From: Mycobacterium sp. GA-0227b | Lineage (GTDB): Bacteria; Actinomycetota; Actinomycetes; Mycobacteriales; Mycobacteriaceae | Reading direction: 5' to 3' | Assembly: GCF_001499855.1 (NCBI RefSeq) | Contig: NZ_LQIK01000007.1 | Span: 62,001-126,000, forward strand | Length of the DNA stretch: 64,000 bases | Shown: one piece after another, positions 26,912 to 36,457 of the stretch | How the letters are laid out: each line of letters opens with the position of its first letter | Numbering within the stretch: the first letter of the stretch is position 1 | The notes under the pieces: generated by a model | What the model saw: only the letters and a program-made list of their open reading frames with translations | Database searches by the model: none | Told to the model about the DNA's origin: nothing | Position numbers and translations under genes: made by a program

Positions 26912-27768
26912 AGTTCTACGTCAGCGTGGCGTTCCTGGACACCAGCGAGATCGTCGAGATCGCCAGGGCAGCAGATGATCTCGGCTACGACGGCCTCGGT
27001 ATCCCCGACCATGTCGTGAACCTGGAGACGCTGCAGACCCCGTATCCATACACCAAGGATGGTCGGCGGCGGTGGGAGGCCTTCACCGACTGGCCCGACC
27101 CGTGGGTGTTGATCGGGGCGTTGGCCGTGGTGACCTCGCGGTTGCGGTTCGTCACCACCGTGTATCTGCCCGCGATGCGGGACCCGTACTCGGCCGCGAA
27201 ATCGATTGGCACCGCGGCTGTTCTGGCGGGAGGACGGCTCGAACTCGGCATCGGTGTGGGCTGGTGCGAGGAAGAGTTCGCCCTGATGGGCCAGCAGTTC
27301 GCGCGGCGCGGTAAACGCACCGACGAGATGCTCACGCTGATGAAGGAGCTGTGGAAGCCCGGGTGGACGGAATTCGACGGCGAGTTCTATCAGACGCCGC
27401 GGCTGGAGATGGAGCCGACGCCGCCGCCGATCCCGGTGTATGTGGGCGGGCTCTCGGACATCGCGCTGCGCCGCGCGGCGCGCCACGACGGCTGGATCGG
27501 CGATCTCATCACCACCGACCGGGCGCTCGAACGCGTCGCGAAGCTGCGTGAGCTACGCGCCGAAAATGGTTTGACGATGGACGATTTCACCGTCATCACG
27601 CCGCTGACCGACGCGTTCACCCCAGAGCATTACGAGCGCGCCGAGGCGGGCGGTATCGCGGGCATTGTGACGATGCCGTGGATGTTCTACGCCGGGCCGC
27701 AGGCGACGCTTCCGGCGAAGATCGACGGGATGAAGCGTTTCCGTAAGGACCTCGGCCTGGATCAGTAG
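26908..27768 (+). CDS. LLM-class F420-dependent oxidoreductase
   Basis: 286-residue luciferase-like monooxygenase fold (TIM barrel). GTG 26908 (VKFYVSVAFLDTSEIVEIAR) overlaps the thioesterase stop. Family marks: GYDGLGIPDHVVN near residue 30, LRFVTTVYLPAMRDP near 90, LELGIGVGWCEEEFALMG near 112, and PIPVYVGGLSDIALRRAARHDGW near 178. Mycobacterial members usually use F420 rather than FMN; the substrate is unknown. Pairing with a thioesterase suggests action on a CoA-linked substrate (inference). The last 7 bases overlap the convergent DoxX gene. Confidence 0.88.
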   Translation: MKFYVSVAFLDTSEIVEIARAADDLGYDGLGIPDHVVNLETLQTPYPYTKDGRRRWEAFTDWPDPWVLIGALAVVTSRLRFVTTVYLPAMRDPYSAAKSIGTAAVLAGGRLELGIGVGWCEEEFALMGQQFARRGKRTDEMLTLMKELWKPGWTEFDGEFYQTPRLEMEPTPPPIPVYVGGLSDIALRRAARHDGWIGDLITTDRALERVAKLRELRAENGLTMDDFTVITPLTDAFTPEHYERAEAGGIAGIVTMPWMFYAGPQATLPAKIDGMKRFRKDLGLDQ

Positions 27769-28319
27769 CGCGGTCTGCGGAAACGGCTGAGCAGCCCGCC
27801 GCGCCGGCGCGGAGGCGCGTCCGTGGCGACGTACTGCTCCTCCCTCGCAGTGACCGCGCCGACTCGCCGGGGTGGCGCACCCGCGTACCCGCCGGCCGCG
27901 CCTCGGCGTCGCGCATCGACCGACCAGGCGCCGGCGCCGAGCGCTGCCAGGGCCAGGAAACCGAAGCAGTACAGCACCGCCGGTTCGCCGTTGTTCGCGA
28001 TGGGCCAGAAGCTGCCGCGCGGGCCCTCCAGCGGCGGCCAGTGCTGCCAGAAATACGCCACGGCCATCTCGCCGGCAGCGATGATCGCCGCGATGCGGGT
28101 GAACAGCCCGACGGCGATGAGCAGGCCGCAGACCAATTCGATCAATCCCGCCCACCACATCGGCCAGTCGCCGACTTCGATCGGAGCTGGCGCTGGGACC
28201 GGCCAGCCGAACAACTTCTGCGAACCGTGGATGGCAAACAGAAGGCCGAAGACGATGCGGAAAACACTCAGCAACGGTGACGAATACCTCGAGAGGCGAG
28301 CGTCCAGTTGGGTCGTCAT
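27762..28319 (-). CDS. DoxX-family membrane protein
   Basis: 185-residue protein with four predicted membrane helices in residues 15-145 (LLSVFRIVFGLLFAIHGSQKLFG is the DoxX signature, then WWAGLIELVCGLLIAVGLFT, IIAAGEMAVAYFW and VLYCFGFLALAALGAG). The C-terminal 40 residues are cytoplasmic, arginine-rich and low-complexity. DoxX proteins are linked to redox or thiol stress at the membrane in mycobacteria (DoxX-SodA-SseA complex), but this copy has no such neighbours. It lies downstream of glnA1 and separated from it by a strong terminator, so it probably has its own promoter in 28320-28419. Confidence 0.85.
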   Translation of the reverse strand: MTTQLDARLSRYSSPLLSVFRIVFGLLFAIHGSQKLFGWPVPAPAPIEVGDWPMWWAGLIELVCGLLIAVGLFTRIAAIIAAGEMAVAYFWQHWPPLEGPRGSFWPIANNGEPAVLYCFGFLALAALGAGAWSVDARRRGAAGGYAGAPPRRVGAVTAREEQYVATDAPPRRRGGLLSRFRRPRY

Positions 28320-28419
28320 GGACCGACCTTACGCGCGCCGACCCGTTCTGTTGAGCGCTTGAACAGCACCGTTACCGGACCGTCGCTGATTGTTCGCACG
28401 CCGTCGGCCGCACGAAAGC

Positions 28420-28455
28420 GGAGGGGCCGGATGGCGTGCACCATCCGGCCCCTTC
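28420..28455 (-). terminator. Rho-independent-type terminator of glnA1
   Basis: A 15-bp stem with a 6-base loop: 28420-28434 pairs with 28441-28455, perfect over the inner 13 bp (AGGGGCCGGATGG against CCATCCGGCCCCT), loop CGTGCA. It lies 12 bases after the glnA1 stop. The following minus-strand bases include only a short T-run (CGCTTTCG), as is common for mycobacterial terminators. Confidence 0.8.
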
Positions 28456-28467
28456 CACGATGACGGC

Positions 28468-29904
<1,437 letters not shown>

Positions 29905-30073
29905 TGAGTTCTCTCCTTTATCTGGTAACCCGCGGGTTGACGCTAGGGACACGATGTTGCACGGTCGTCAACCGAATGTTGCGCCGAAGTTACGCAATCT
30001 CACCTCAGTGCCTCGTCGCCGGCGGCCGATGGCCTCGCGTGGACCACCTGATGTCCCGCCCTATCCTGACAGT

Positions 30074-30556
30074 ATGGCCCGATCACTGGGGTCCTGGCTG
30101 TCGGGTCCGGATCCGACCAGCGACGCCGGACCCGACGACTATCCCGGTCAGCGCCTCGGTATGCCGGAGACCGGCCCCGGTTCGATCGCCCGGTTCGGCA
30201 GGCGGATCGCTGCGCTGATGATCGATTGGTTCATTGCCTACGGACTGGTGGGGCTTGCGGTGAACGTCGGCGTCATCAGCCGCGACGCCTTCCTGTACAG
30301 CCCGCTGGGCTCGACGTCGATCGCGGTGGTGTGGCTGGTGCTGGGCATCGTCTCGGTGCGGTTGTTCGGCTTCACGCCCGGTCAGTGGGCGCTGGGCCTG
30401 CGGGTCGCCTCGATCGACCACCGGATGCACGTCGGGATCGGGCGCGCCGCGGTCCGCGGTCTGCTGGTGTTCTTCGTCATCCCCGCCCTGTTCACCGACA
30501 AAGACTTCCGCGGATATCAGGACCGGTTCACCAACACCGCGGTGGTTCGTCGGTAA
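30074..30556 (+). CDS. RDD-family membrane protein
   Basis: 160-residue protein starting at ATG 30074 (MARSLGSWLSGPDP). After an acidic N-terminal 45 residues comes the RDD domain: FGRRIAALMIDWFIAYGLVG with the Arg/Asp pair, two or three hydrophobic helices (STSIAVVWLVLGIVSVRLFG), TPGQWALGLRVASID, and the closing RGYQDRFTNTAVVRR. Corresponds in position to Rv2219A. The function of RDD proteins is mostly unknown (some affect ion transport). Divergent from glnA1; 29905-30073 between the starts must hold both promoters. The frame continues upstream to 29837 but only by overlapping glnA1. Confidence 0.85.
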   Translation: MARSLGSWLSGPDPTSDAGPDDYPGQRLGMPETGPGSIARFGRRIAALMIDWFIAYGLVGLAVNVGVISRDAFLYSPLGSTSIAVVWLVLGIVSVRLFGFTPGQWALGLRVASIDHRMHVGIGRAAVRGLLVFFVIPALFTDKDFRGYQDRFTNTAVVRR

Positions 30557-30567
30557 CTTCTGCCGGC

Positions 30568-30628
30568 GCCGAAACCGACGTTTTGGTTGAAAATCCGGTC
30601 GGATCACGACCATTTCGTCTGTCTCGGC
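30568..30628. repeat. 61-bp imperfect palindromic element, copy 1
   Basis: An imperfect inverted repeat filling most of the gap between the convergent RDD and DUF4191 genes. The 5' arm is GCCGAAACCGACGTTTTGG (30568-30586), the 3' arm CCATTTCGTCTGTCTCGGC (30610-30628); about 15 of 20 positions pair, with an internal bulge. A second element of identical length and very similar arms lies at 38251-38311, again between convergent genes. May act as a bidirectional terminator, or be a small dispersed repeat. Confidence 0.7.
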
Positions 30629-30654
30629 GGAACTCCGAACTCGGAACTCGGGCC

Positions 30655-31407
30655 TCAGCGGCGGCGGACGGTGCGCTGCACACCGCGCATCTTGGCCTGC
30701 GTCGGCAGTGGGCCCTTCGGCATCGCGGCCGGGCCCACCTTGGTGCCAAGCGCGGCCAGCCTCGACTCCAGCGCGTCGAGTTGTTTGACCGTGATGTTGG
30801 CAGGCAGCTTGTTGAGGTGACGCTCCAGCTTGGCCAGCGGCACTTCGCCTTCGCCGTTGCCGATGATGACGTCGTAGATCGGAGTGTCGCCGACCAGTCG
30901 GGCGGTGCGCTTCTTCTCCTGGGCCAGCAACGGCTTCACCCGTGTCGGCGAACCCTCGCCGACGAAGATGACCCCGGGCCTGCCGATCACACGGTGCACC
31001 GCGTCGAAGTGGCCGGTGGCCGCGACGCCGGGCGTCACCCGCCACTTGCCGCGCAGGTTGTCCAGCGCCCACGCCGCTGCGCCGGTCTGACCCTCGGCCT
31101 TGCGGTAGACGGACTTCTGAGCGCGTCTGCCGAAGATGATGAAGGCCACCAGGGCTCCGAGGATGATGCCCAGCAGGATCATCACGTAAGTCGTGAAGCC
31201 GCCCGCGAAGATCCCGAGCGCCACGGAGCCGGCGACGATCAGCACGAATGCGCCGATCATGTACGGCAGCAGCCGCTTGTCCTCTTTGCGCTGGATCTGG
31301 AACGCCTGCCACAGTTGGCTGCGGCGTTGTTTGGACGCCGCTTTGCGGGCCGCCTTGGCCTCGGCCTTCGCGGCCTTGAGGGCCTCGGGATTGCGGGTTT
31401 TCGCCAT
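30655..31407 (-). CDS. DUF4191 membrane protein (Rv2219 orthologue)
   Basis: 250 residues from ATG 31407 (MAKTRNPEALKAAKAEAKAA), equal to Rv2219; an upstream arginine-rich extension to 31479 lies in the lipA coding end and is not used. Layout: a basic Ala/Lys N-terminal helix, two membrane helices at about residues 45-95 (YMIGAFVLIVAGSVALGIFA, YVMILLGIILGALVAFIIFG), then a C-terminal cytoplasmic domain of about 150 residues with DAVHRVIGRPGVIFVGEG. The function is unknown. It follows lipA by 4 bases and looks to be in the lipB-lipA transcript, as in other mycobacteria. Confidence 0.88.
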   Translation of the reverse strand: MAKTRNPEALKAAKAEAKAARKAASKQRRSQLWQAFQIQRKEDKRLLPYMIGAFVLIVAGSVALGIFAGGFTTYVMILLGIILGALVAFIIFGRRAQKSVYRKAEGQTGAAAWALDNLRGKWRVTPGVAATGHFDAVHRVIGRPGVIFVGEGSPTRVKPLLAQEKKRTARLVGDTPIYDVIIGNGEGEVPLAKLERHLNKLPANITVKQLDALESRLAALGTKVGPAAMPKGPLPTQAKMRGVQRTVRRR

Positions 31408-31411
31408 TGCT

Positions 31412-32374
31412 TCAGGATACGGAGTGCGATGACGCCGCCGCCGCGGCTCCCGTGCGCGCCGTCGCCTTCGCCTGGGCATACAGCCGGCCCGCCCGGTACG
31501 ACGACCGCACCAGTGGTCCGGCCAGCACGCCGGCGAACCCCAGCCCCTGGGCGAACTGCTCGTGCTCGACGAACTCCTCGGGGTGCACCCAGCGCTCCAC
31601 CGGGTGATGACGCGCCGAGGGCCGCAGGTACTGGGTGATCGTGACGATGTCGCAGCCCGCGTCGCGCAGATCGGTCAGCGCGGTGCGCACCTCCTCGGGC
31701 GTCTCACCCATGCCGAGGATGAGGTTCGACTTGGTGACCAACCCGAAGTCGCGCGCCGCGGTCAGCACTCGAAGGCTGCGCTCGTAGCGGAATGCGGGCC
31801 GGATCCGCTTAAAGATCCGCGGAACGGTTTCGACGTTGTGCGCCAACACTTCTGGATTCGCCTCGAAGACCTCGCGCAATTGGCCGGGGTCGCCGTTGAA
31901 GTCGGGGATCAGCAGTTCCACGCCAGTGTTCGGATTGAGTTCTTTGATCGCACGCACCGTCTCGGCGTAGAGCCAGGCACCGCCGTCGGGTAGGTCGTCG
32001 CGGGCCACGCCCGTCACGGTCGAGTAGCGCAGCCCCATCGCCTGCACGCTCTCGGCCACCCGGCGCGGTTCGTCACGGTCGAGGTCGGCCGGTTTACCGG
32101 TGTCGATCTGGCAGAAGTCGCAGCGACGGGTGCACTGTTCGCCGCCGATGAGGAAGGTGGCCTCGCGGTCCTCCCAGCATTCGAAGATGTTGGGGCAGCC
32201 GGCCTCCTCGCAGACCGTGTGCAGCCCTTCGCGTTTGACCAGCGCCTTGAGTTCCTGGTACTCCGGGCCCATCTTCGCGCGTGTCTTGATCCACGGCGGC
32301 TTGCGCTCGATCGGCGTCTCGGCGTTGCGCACCTCGAGACGCAGCAGTTTGCGGCCTTCAGGAGTCACGGTCAC
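31412..32374 (-). CDS. lipA: LipA, lipoyl synthase
   Basis: Radical-SAM enzyme inserting two sulfurs into protein-bound octanoyl groups. The 320-residue protein contains both clusters: the auxiliary [4Fe-4S] motif [12 protein letters not shown] near residue 54 and the radical-[11 protein letters not shown] (CX3CX2C) near 81, plus the terminal RSSYRAG segment with the conserved serine ligand. GTG 32374 overlaps the lipB stop by GTGA (32374-32371). With lipB upstream and dlaT 1.6 kb further upstream, this is a complete local lipoylation module. Confidence 0.97.
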   Translation of the reverse strand: MTVTPEGRKLLRLEVRNAETPIERKPPWIKTRAKMGPEYQELKALVKREGLHTVCEEAGCPNIFECWEDREATFLIGGEQCTRRCDFCQIDTGKPADLDRDEPRRVAESVQAMGLRYSTVTGVARDDLPDGGAWLYAETVRAIKELNPNTGVELLIPDFNGDPGQLREVFEANPEVLAHNVETVPRIFKRIRPAFRYERSLRVLTAARDFGLVTKSNLILGMGETPEEVRTALTDLRDAGCDIVTITQYLRPSARHHPVERWVHPEEFVEHEQFAQGLGFAGVLAGPLVRSSYRAGRLYAQAKATARTGAAAAASSHSVS

Positions 32375-33072
32375 GGCGTCAACGCTACCCTCAGCCGCCC
32401 GTCCAGGACGTCTGCCACCGCGTCTGCCACCGGTCCGATGACGTCCGCGACGCCGACCCGCCGCCCCAGTTCAGCCGTCAGTGAAGTGACCCCGGCGTCG
32501 GTGATGCCGCAGGGCACGATCGCCGAGAATGCGGACAGGTCGCAATCGCAGTTCAACGCGAATCCGTGCATGGTCGTCGCCCGCGACACCCGGATGCCGA
32601 CTGCAGCGATCTTGCGCGCGGGGCCCTTGGCGTCGGTACTGGATTCGCGGCTCGCCGCGGGCGGCACCCACACCCCGGAACGGCCCTCGACCCGACCGGT
32701 CTGCACGCCGAGATCGGCGCAGACCTTGATCAGCGATTCCTCAAGACGCCGAACGAAGTTGACCACGTCGAGCGGTTCGGCCAGCCCGACGATCGGATAG
32801 CCCACCAGTTGCCCGGGCCCGTGCCAGGTGATCTTGCCGCCGCGGTCGGTGTCGATGACCGGAGTGGCGGCCGCACTCGGCCTTTCGCTGGGCAGCGTGC
32901 GCCGGCCTGCGGTGTACACCGGCGGATGCTCGAGTAGCAGCAGGGTGTCCGGTCCGCCCGCCACCCGCTCGTCGGCGATCTGACGCTGCAACTGCCAGGC
33001 ATCCTCGTAGTCGACCAAGCCCAGCCGACGCACGTCGATCTGCGTCGACACCGACCGAATCGAACCCGTCAC
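32371..33072 (-). CDS. lipB: LipB, octanoyl-ACP:protein octanoyltransferase
   Basis: Moves octanoate from ACP to the lysines of lipoyl domains, such as those of DlaT. 233 residues from GTG 33072 ([13 protein letters not shown]), close to the 230 of the M. tuberculosis protein. Motifs: [32 protein letters not shown], the lysine in [15 protein letters not shown] and the cysteine in [17 protein letters not shown]; Cys and Lys form the catalytic dyad. Compared with M. tuberculosis there is a short insertion before the catalytic lysine ([12 protein letters not shown]). A longer frame to 33213 overlaps the epimerase gene and is rejected. Confidence 0.96.
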   Translation of the reverse strand: MTGSIRSVSTQIDVRRLGLVDYEDAWQLQRQIADERVAGGPDTLLLLEHPPVYTAGRRTLPSERPSAAATPVIDTDRGGKITWHGPGQLVGYPIVGLAEPLDVVNFVRRLEESLIKVCADLGVQTGRVEGRSGVWVPPAASRESSTDAKGPARKIAAVGIRVSRATTMHGFALNCDCDLSAFSAIVPCGITDAGVTSLTAELGRRVGVADVIGPVADAVADVLDGRLRVALTP

Positions 33073-33082
33073 TACACCGACG

Positions 33083-33988
33083 CTACTCTCGCGGCGCGGT
33101 GGCGAACGCCAACGCCTCGCCAATGGTGTTGTGGTGGAAGACGAATCCGGCCCGCTCGAGCGCCGCGGGGATGGCGCGCTGACCGCCCAGCAGCCCCTCG
33201 TCGGCGAACTCACCGAGAACGGCGCGCAGCGCGAATCCCGGAACCATCAGCGGTGTCGGTCGATTGACCGCGCGGCCCAACGCCGCGGTGAACTCGGCGT
33301 TGGTGACGGGCGCGGGACCGGTGAGGTTGACCGGCCCGGACAGCTCGTCGTGCGATATCGCGAACAGCAGCGCGCGGACCTCGTCCTCCAGGCTGATCCA
33401 TGGCATGTACTGGCGGCCGTTGCCCAGCCGGGCGCCCAGCCCCAGAGAGAACAATGGTTTGAGCCGGCCGAGCATCCCGCCCGCCGGGGCCAACACCAGG
33501 CCGGAGCGCGCCAGCACGACCCGCGCGCCGTCCTGTCGCGCCGCCCAGGTGGCGGCCTCCCAATCGATGCACAGGTGGGGGAGGAACCCCTCGCCGGCGG
33601 GCGCGTTCTCGTCGGTGATCTGCGGGCCGGTGTCGCCGTAGAAGCCGACCGCGCTGGCGTTGACGAGCACGGGTACGCCGGCCTCGGCGACCGCGTTGGC
33701 GAGCACCTCCGTGGGTCCGATGCGGCTGTCGCGCAGGCTCTGCTTGAACGCGCCCGACCACCGCTTCTCGCCGACGTTGACGCCACACAGATTGACCACC
33801 GCGTCCACCCCGGCCAACGTCTGAGGGTCGAATTCGCCGGTGTCCGGGTTCCAGAACACCTCGTCGGCGTTCGACGGTGCGCGCCGGACGATGCGCAGCA
33901 CACGGCGGTCGGTGGCACGCAGTGCATACACCAGCGCCGTGCCGATCAGACCGGACGATCCCGCGATCGCGATGACGGCTTCGGACAC
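33083..33988 (-). CDS. TIGR01777-type NAD(P)-binding epimerase/SDR protein
   Basis: 301-residue extended-SDR protein, counterpart of Rv2216. The N-terminal nucleotide-binding motif is [18 protein letters not shown], followed by [27 protein letters not shown] (with the Tyr position), and [16 protein letters not shown]; the C-terminus carries the DUF1731 end ([20 protein letters not shown]). The family resembles plant SULA and E. coli YfcH, of unknown substrate. It sits between dlaT (28-base gap) and lipB (10-base gap), so it is probably transcribed with the lipoate genes. Confidence 0.9.
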   Translation of the reverse strand: MSEAVIAIAGSSGLIGTALVYALRATDRRVLRIVRRAPSNADEVFWNPDTGEFDPQTLAGVDAVVNLCGVNVGEKRWSGAFKQSLRDSRIGPTEVLANAVAEAGVPVLVNASAVGFYGDTGPQITDENAPAGEGFLPHLCIDWEAATWAARQDGARVVLARSGLVLAPAGGMLGRLKPLFSLGLGARLGNGRQYMPWISLEDEVRALLFAISHDELSGPVNLTGPAPVTNAEFTAALGRAVNRPTPLMVPGFALRAVLGEFADEGLLGGQRAIPAALERAGFVFHHNTIGEALAFATAPRE

Positions 33989-34016
33989 GACAGGCGCAAG
34001 CCTTCCCTGTAGGCCT

Positions 34017-35903
34017 CTACAGGCCTAAGTCGGCCTCGAACGCGCCTTCCTCGAGCCGGCGCTTGATGGTGGTCAGGAAGCGGCCGGCATCTGCGCCGTC
34101 GATCAGCCGGTGGTCGTAGGTCAGCGGCAGGTAGCACACCGAGCGGACACCGATCGACTCGTTGCCGAACTCGTCGGCGATCACCCGGGGCCGCTTGACG
34201 ATGGCGCCCGTACCCAGCATCGCCGCTTGCGGCGGCACCAGGATCGGCGTGTCGAAAAGCGCGCCCTGACTGCCGATGTTGGTGATCGTGAACGTTCCGC
34301 CGGACAACTCGTCGGGTTTGAGGTCACCCGAGCGTGCGCGCGCCGCGATGTCGGCGATCGCGCGGGCCAGGCCGGCCAGCGACAGATCACCGGCGTTCTT
34401 GATCACCGGCGAGAGCAGACCCTGCTCCGTGTCGACCGCGAAGCCGAGGTGCTCGGCGTCGTAGTAGGTGATCTCCTTGGTTTCCTCGTTGTAACTGGCG
34501 TTGACGTTCGGATGCGCCTTCAGCGCGTCCACCACCGCGACCGCGATGAACGGCAGAAATGTCAGGTTCACGCCCTCGCGCTCGGCGAAACTGGCCTTCG
34601 CCCGTGCTCGCAGCGACACCACCCTGGTCATGTCGACCTCGTGGGTCTGGGTCAATTGCGCTGTCGCCTGCAAAGATTCGCGGGTCTTCTTCGCGGTCAG
34701 CTGGCGGATCCGGTTGGCCTTCTGCGTGGTGCCGCGCAGGTGCGCCAACCGAGCCGACGAGGTGTCGCCGTCCGCGGAGGCCGACGCCGCGGCGGGCGCC
34801 TTGCCCGGTGCTTCGGCCGGCTGTTCGGTCGGGGTCGTCGGCGCCTTGGTGGCCTCCGCCGCCGCGAGCACGTCCTGCTTGCGGATCCGTCCGCCGACGC
34901 CGGTGCCTTTCACGTTGGCGAGGTCAACGTTGTTCTCCGCAGCCAGCTTTCGCACCAGCGGGGTGACGTAAGGGCCGGACTCACTCGTGGGTTGCGGCTC
35001 GGGCTTCGATTCCGGCTCGGGCTGCGGTTTCGATTCCGGTTTCGGCTCGGGCTTGGGTTCGGGTTTGGCCTCTTGCTCGGGCTCGGGCTTGGGTTCCTGT
35101 TCGGGCTCGGGCTTCTCTTCCTGCTTGGGTTTCTCTTCCTGCTTGGGCTCCGGTTCTGGCTCCGGTTCTGGTTCAGGCTTGGGCTCGGGCTTCGAGTCCT
35201 GCGCCGCGTCGGCATCGCCGATCTTGGCCAGCTCCCCGCCCACCTCGACGGTGTCGTCCTCCTCGGCGGTGATGGACAGCAGCGTGCCCGCCACAGGTGA
35301 GGGAATCTCGGTGTCCACCTTGTCCGTGGACACCTCGAGCAGCGGTTCGTCGACCTCGACGGAGTCGCCGACCTTCTTCAACCAGCGTGTCACCGTGCCC
35401 TCGGTGACGGACTCGCCGAGCTCCGGCATCAGTACCGGGGTCGCGTCCCCCGACGACTTCGCAGCCGGCTTGGATTCAGGCTTGGAATCGGGCTGCGACG
35501 CGTCCTCTTCCTCGGCGGCGGGCTCGGGCTCTGACGCCGGCTTCTCCGCGGGCTTCTCCTCTTCGGCGGCTTGCTCGTCTCCGCTGGAGGCGTCCTTGTC
35601 TTCCGAGGCGTCCTTGTCTTCCGAGTCTTTTGAGTCGTCGGAGCTGTCGGAGCCGCCGTCCTCGCCGGCGTCGCCGATGACCGCCAATTCACCGCCCACC
35701 TCAACGGTGTCGTCTTCCTGGGCGATGATCTTCTTCAGCACCCCGGAAGCGGGTGAGGGAATCTCGGTGTCGACCTTGTCGGTGGAGACTTCCAGCAGCG
35801 GCTCATCTTGTTCGACCGTATCGCCCTCTTGCTTGAGCCAACGGGTGACAGTCCCCTCGGTGACGCTCTCGCCGAGTGCAGGCATCTGGACGGAGATGGC
35901 CAT
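34017..35903 (-). CDS. dlaT: DlaT, dihydrolipoamide acyltransferase (E2) with two lipoyl domains
   Basis: E2 core of the pyruvate dehydrogenase complex; in M. tuberculosis DlaT also serves the AhpD/AhpC peroxide pathway. At 628 residues it is longer than the 553-residue reference. Two lipoyl domains are visible, with the modified lysine in [14 protein letters not shown] at about residue 43 and again at about 191. Next comes a long Lys/Glu/Pro linker (about residues 230-305), then a subunit-binding domain ([29 protein letters not shown]), and the catalytic domain ending with [15 protein letters not shown] (His and Asp). The extra length lies in the linkers. LipB and LipA, which modify it, are encoded downstream. 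Confidence 0.96.
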   Translation of the reverse strand: MAISVQMPALGESVTEGTVTRWLKQEGDTVEQDEPLLEVSTDKVDTEIPSPASGVLKKIIAQEDDTVEVGGELAVIGDAGEDGGSDSSDDSKDSEDKDASEDKDASSGDEQAAEEEKPAEKPASEPEPAAEEEDASQPDSKPESKPAAKSSGDATPVLMPELGESVTEGTVTRWLKKVGDSVEVDEPLLEVSTDKVDTEIPSPVAGTLLSITAEEDDTVEVGGELAKIGDADAAQDSKPEPKPEPEPEPEPEPKQEEKPKQEEKPEPEQEPKPEPEQEAKPEPKPEPKPESKPQPEPESKPEPQPTSESGPYVTPLVRKLAAENNVDLANVKGTGVGGRIRKQDVLAAAEATKAPTTPTEQPAEAPGKAPAAASASADGDTSSARLAHLRGTTQKANRIRQLTAKKTRESLQATAQLTQTHEVDMTRVVSLRARAKASFAEREGVNLTFLPFIAVAVVDALKAHPNVNASYNEETKEITYYDAEHLGFAVDTEQGLLSPVIKNAGDLSLAGLARAIADIAARARSGDLKPDELSGGTFTITNIGSQGALFDTPILVPPQAAMLGTGAIVKRPRVIADEFGNESIGVRSVCYLPLTYDHRLIDGADAGRFLTTIKRRLEEGAFEADLGL

Positions 35904-36063
35904 GTGATTGACTCCCTCGCTCCCTTGAACGGTCGGTCAGTCGTGCTGGATCGATGTCTTCGCAACCCATCCTTTCACGTCCGGTTGCACAGTTCGCCGC
36001 AGACCGGCTGACCCGTGGCTCTGGCACTATCGAGACAGGCGGCCGAAGGGAGCACGGACGGGA

Positions 36064-36420
36064 GTGGGAGTTCTCGACAGATTTCGCCGCGGTAAGCGCG
36101 CAGGCAAGGGGCCGGGTGCCGACCCCGCCGCGGATCTGAACTACCTGCGCCAGTGGGTCGCCGAACACACCGGTGTGGAAGCCTTCGTCGAACCGAAGAC
36201 CACGGTCACCGACGTCACGGTGGTCCTGGTGGCCGCCGACGGCGAGTGGACCCGGCGCCGTGCCGGGGGAGACGCCGGTGCCCGTCGGCTGTCCGAACGG
36301 CTCAATATCCCCGTCTACGACGTGCAGAAGGTCGGCTATCCGCAGCGGATGCGCGACTACGACGAACGTCGCCGCATCGAACGCCGTCGCGCGGAGCGTC
36401 GGGAACTCGACGAGCGCTGA
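36064..36420 (+). CDS. Conserved small basic protein of unknown function
   Basis: 118 residues from GTG 36064. No family name recognised. The N-terminus VGVLDRFRRGKRAGKG is basic, the middle (about residues 22-90) looks like a compact alpha/beta domain (LNYLRQWVAEHTGVEAFVEP, TVTDVTVVLVAADGEW, RRLSERLNIPVYDVQKVGYP), and the last 20 residues are an Arg/Glu-rich helix. The well-formed middle and normal codon use argue for a real gene. It is divergent from dlaT over 160 bases and lies 37 bases upstream of ephD. Confidence 0.75.
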   Translation: MGVLDRFRRGKRAGKGPGADPAADLNYLRQWVAEHTGVEAFVEPKTTVTDVTVVLVAADGEWTRRRAGGDAGARRLSERLNIPVYDVQKVGYPQRMRDYDERRRIERRRAERRELDER

Positions 36421-36457
36421 TACGGTACCGGCGGTTCCGCCAACCACTGGAGGTGTG

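Noticed and set aside
34987..35907. 306-residue plus-strand Gly/Ser-repeat frame resembling a structural or PE_PGRS-like protein
   Set aside because: It is the reverse complement of the Lys/Glu/Pro linker and lipoyl domains of dlaT; the GSGSG pattern is a by-product of the CCC/CTC/GAG codons there.
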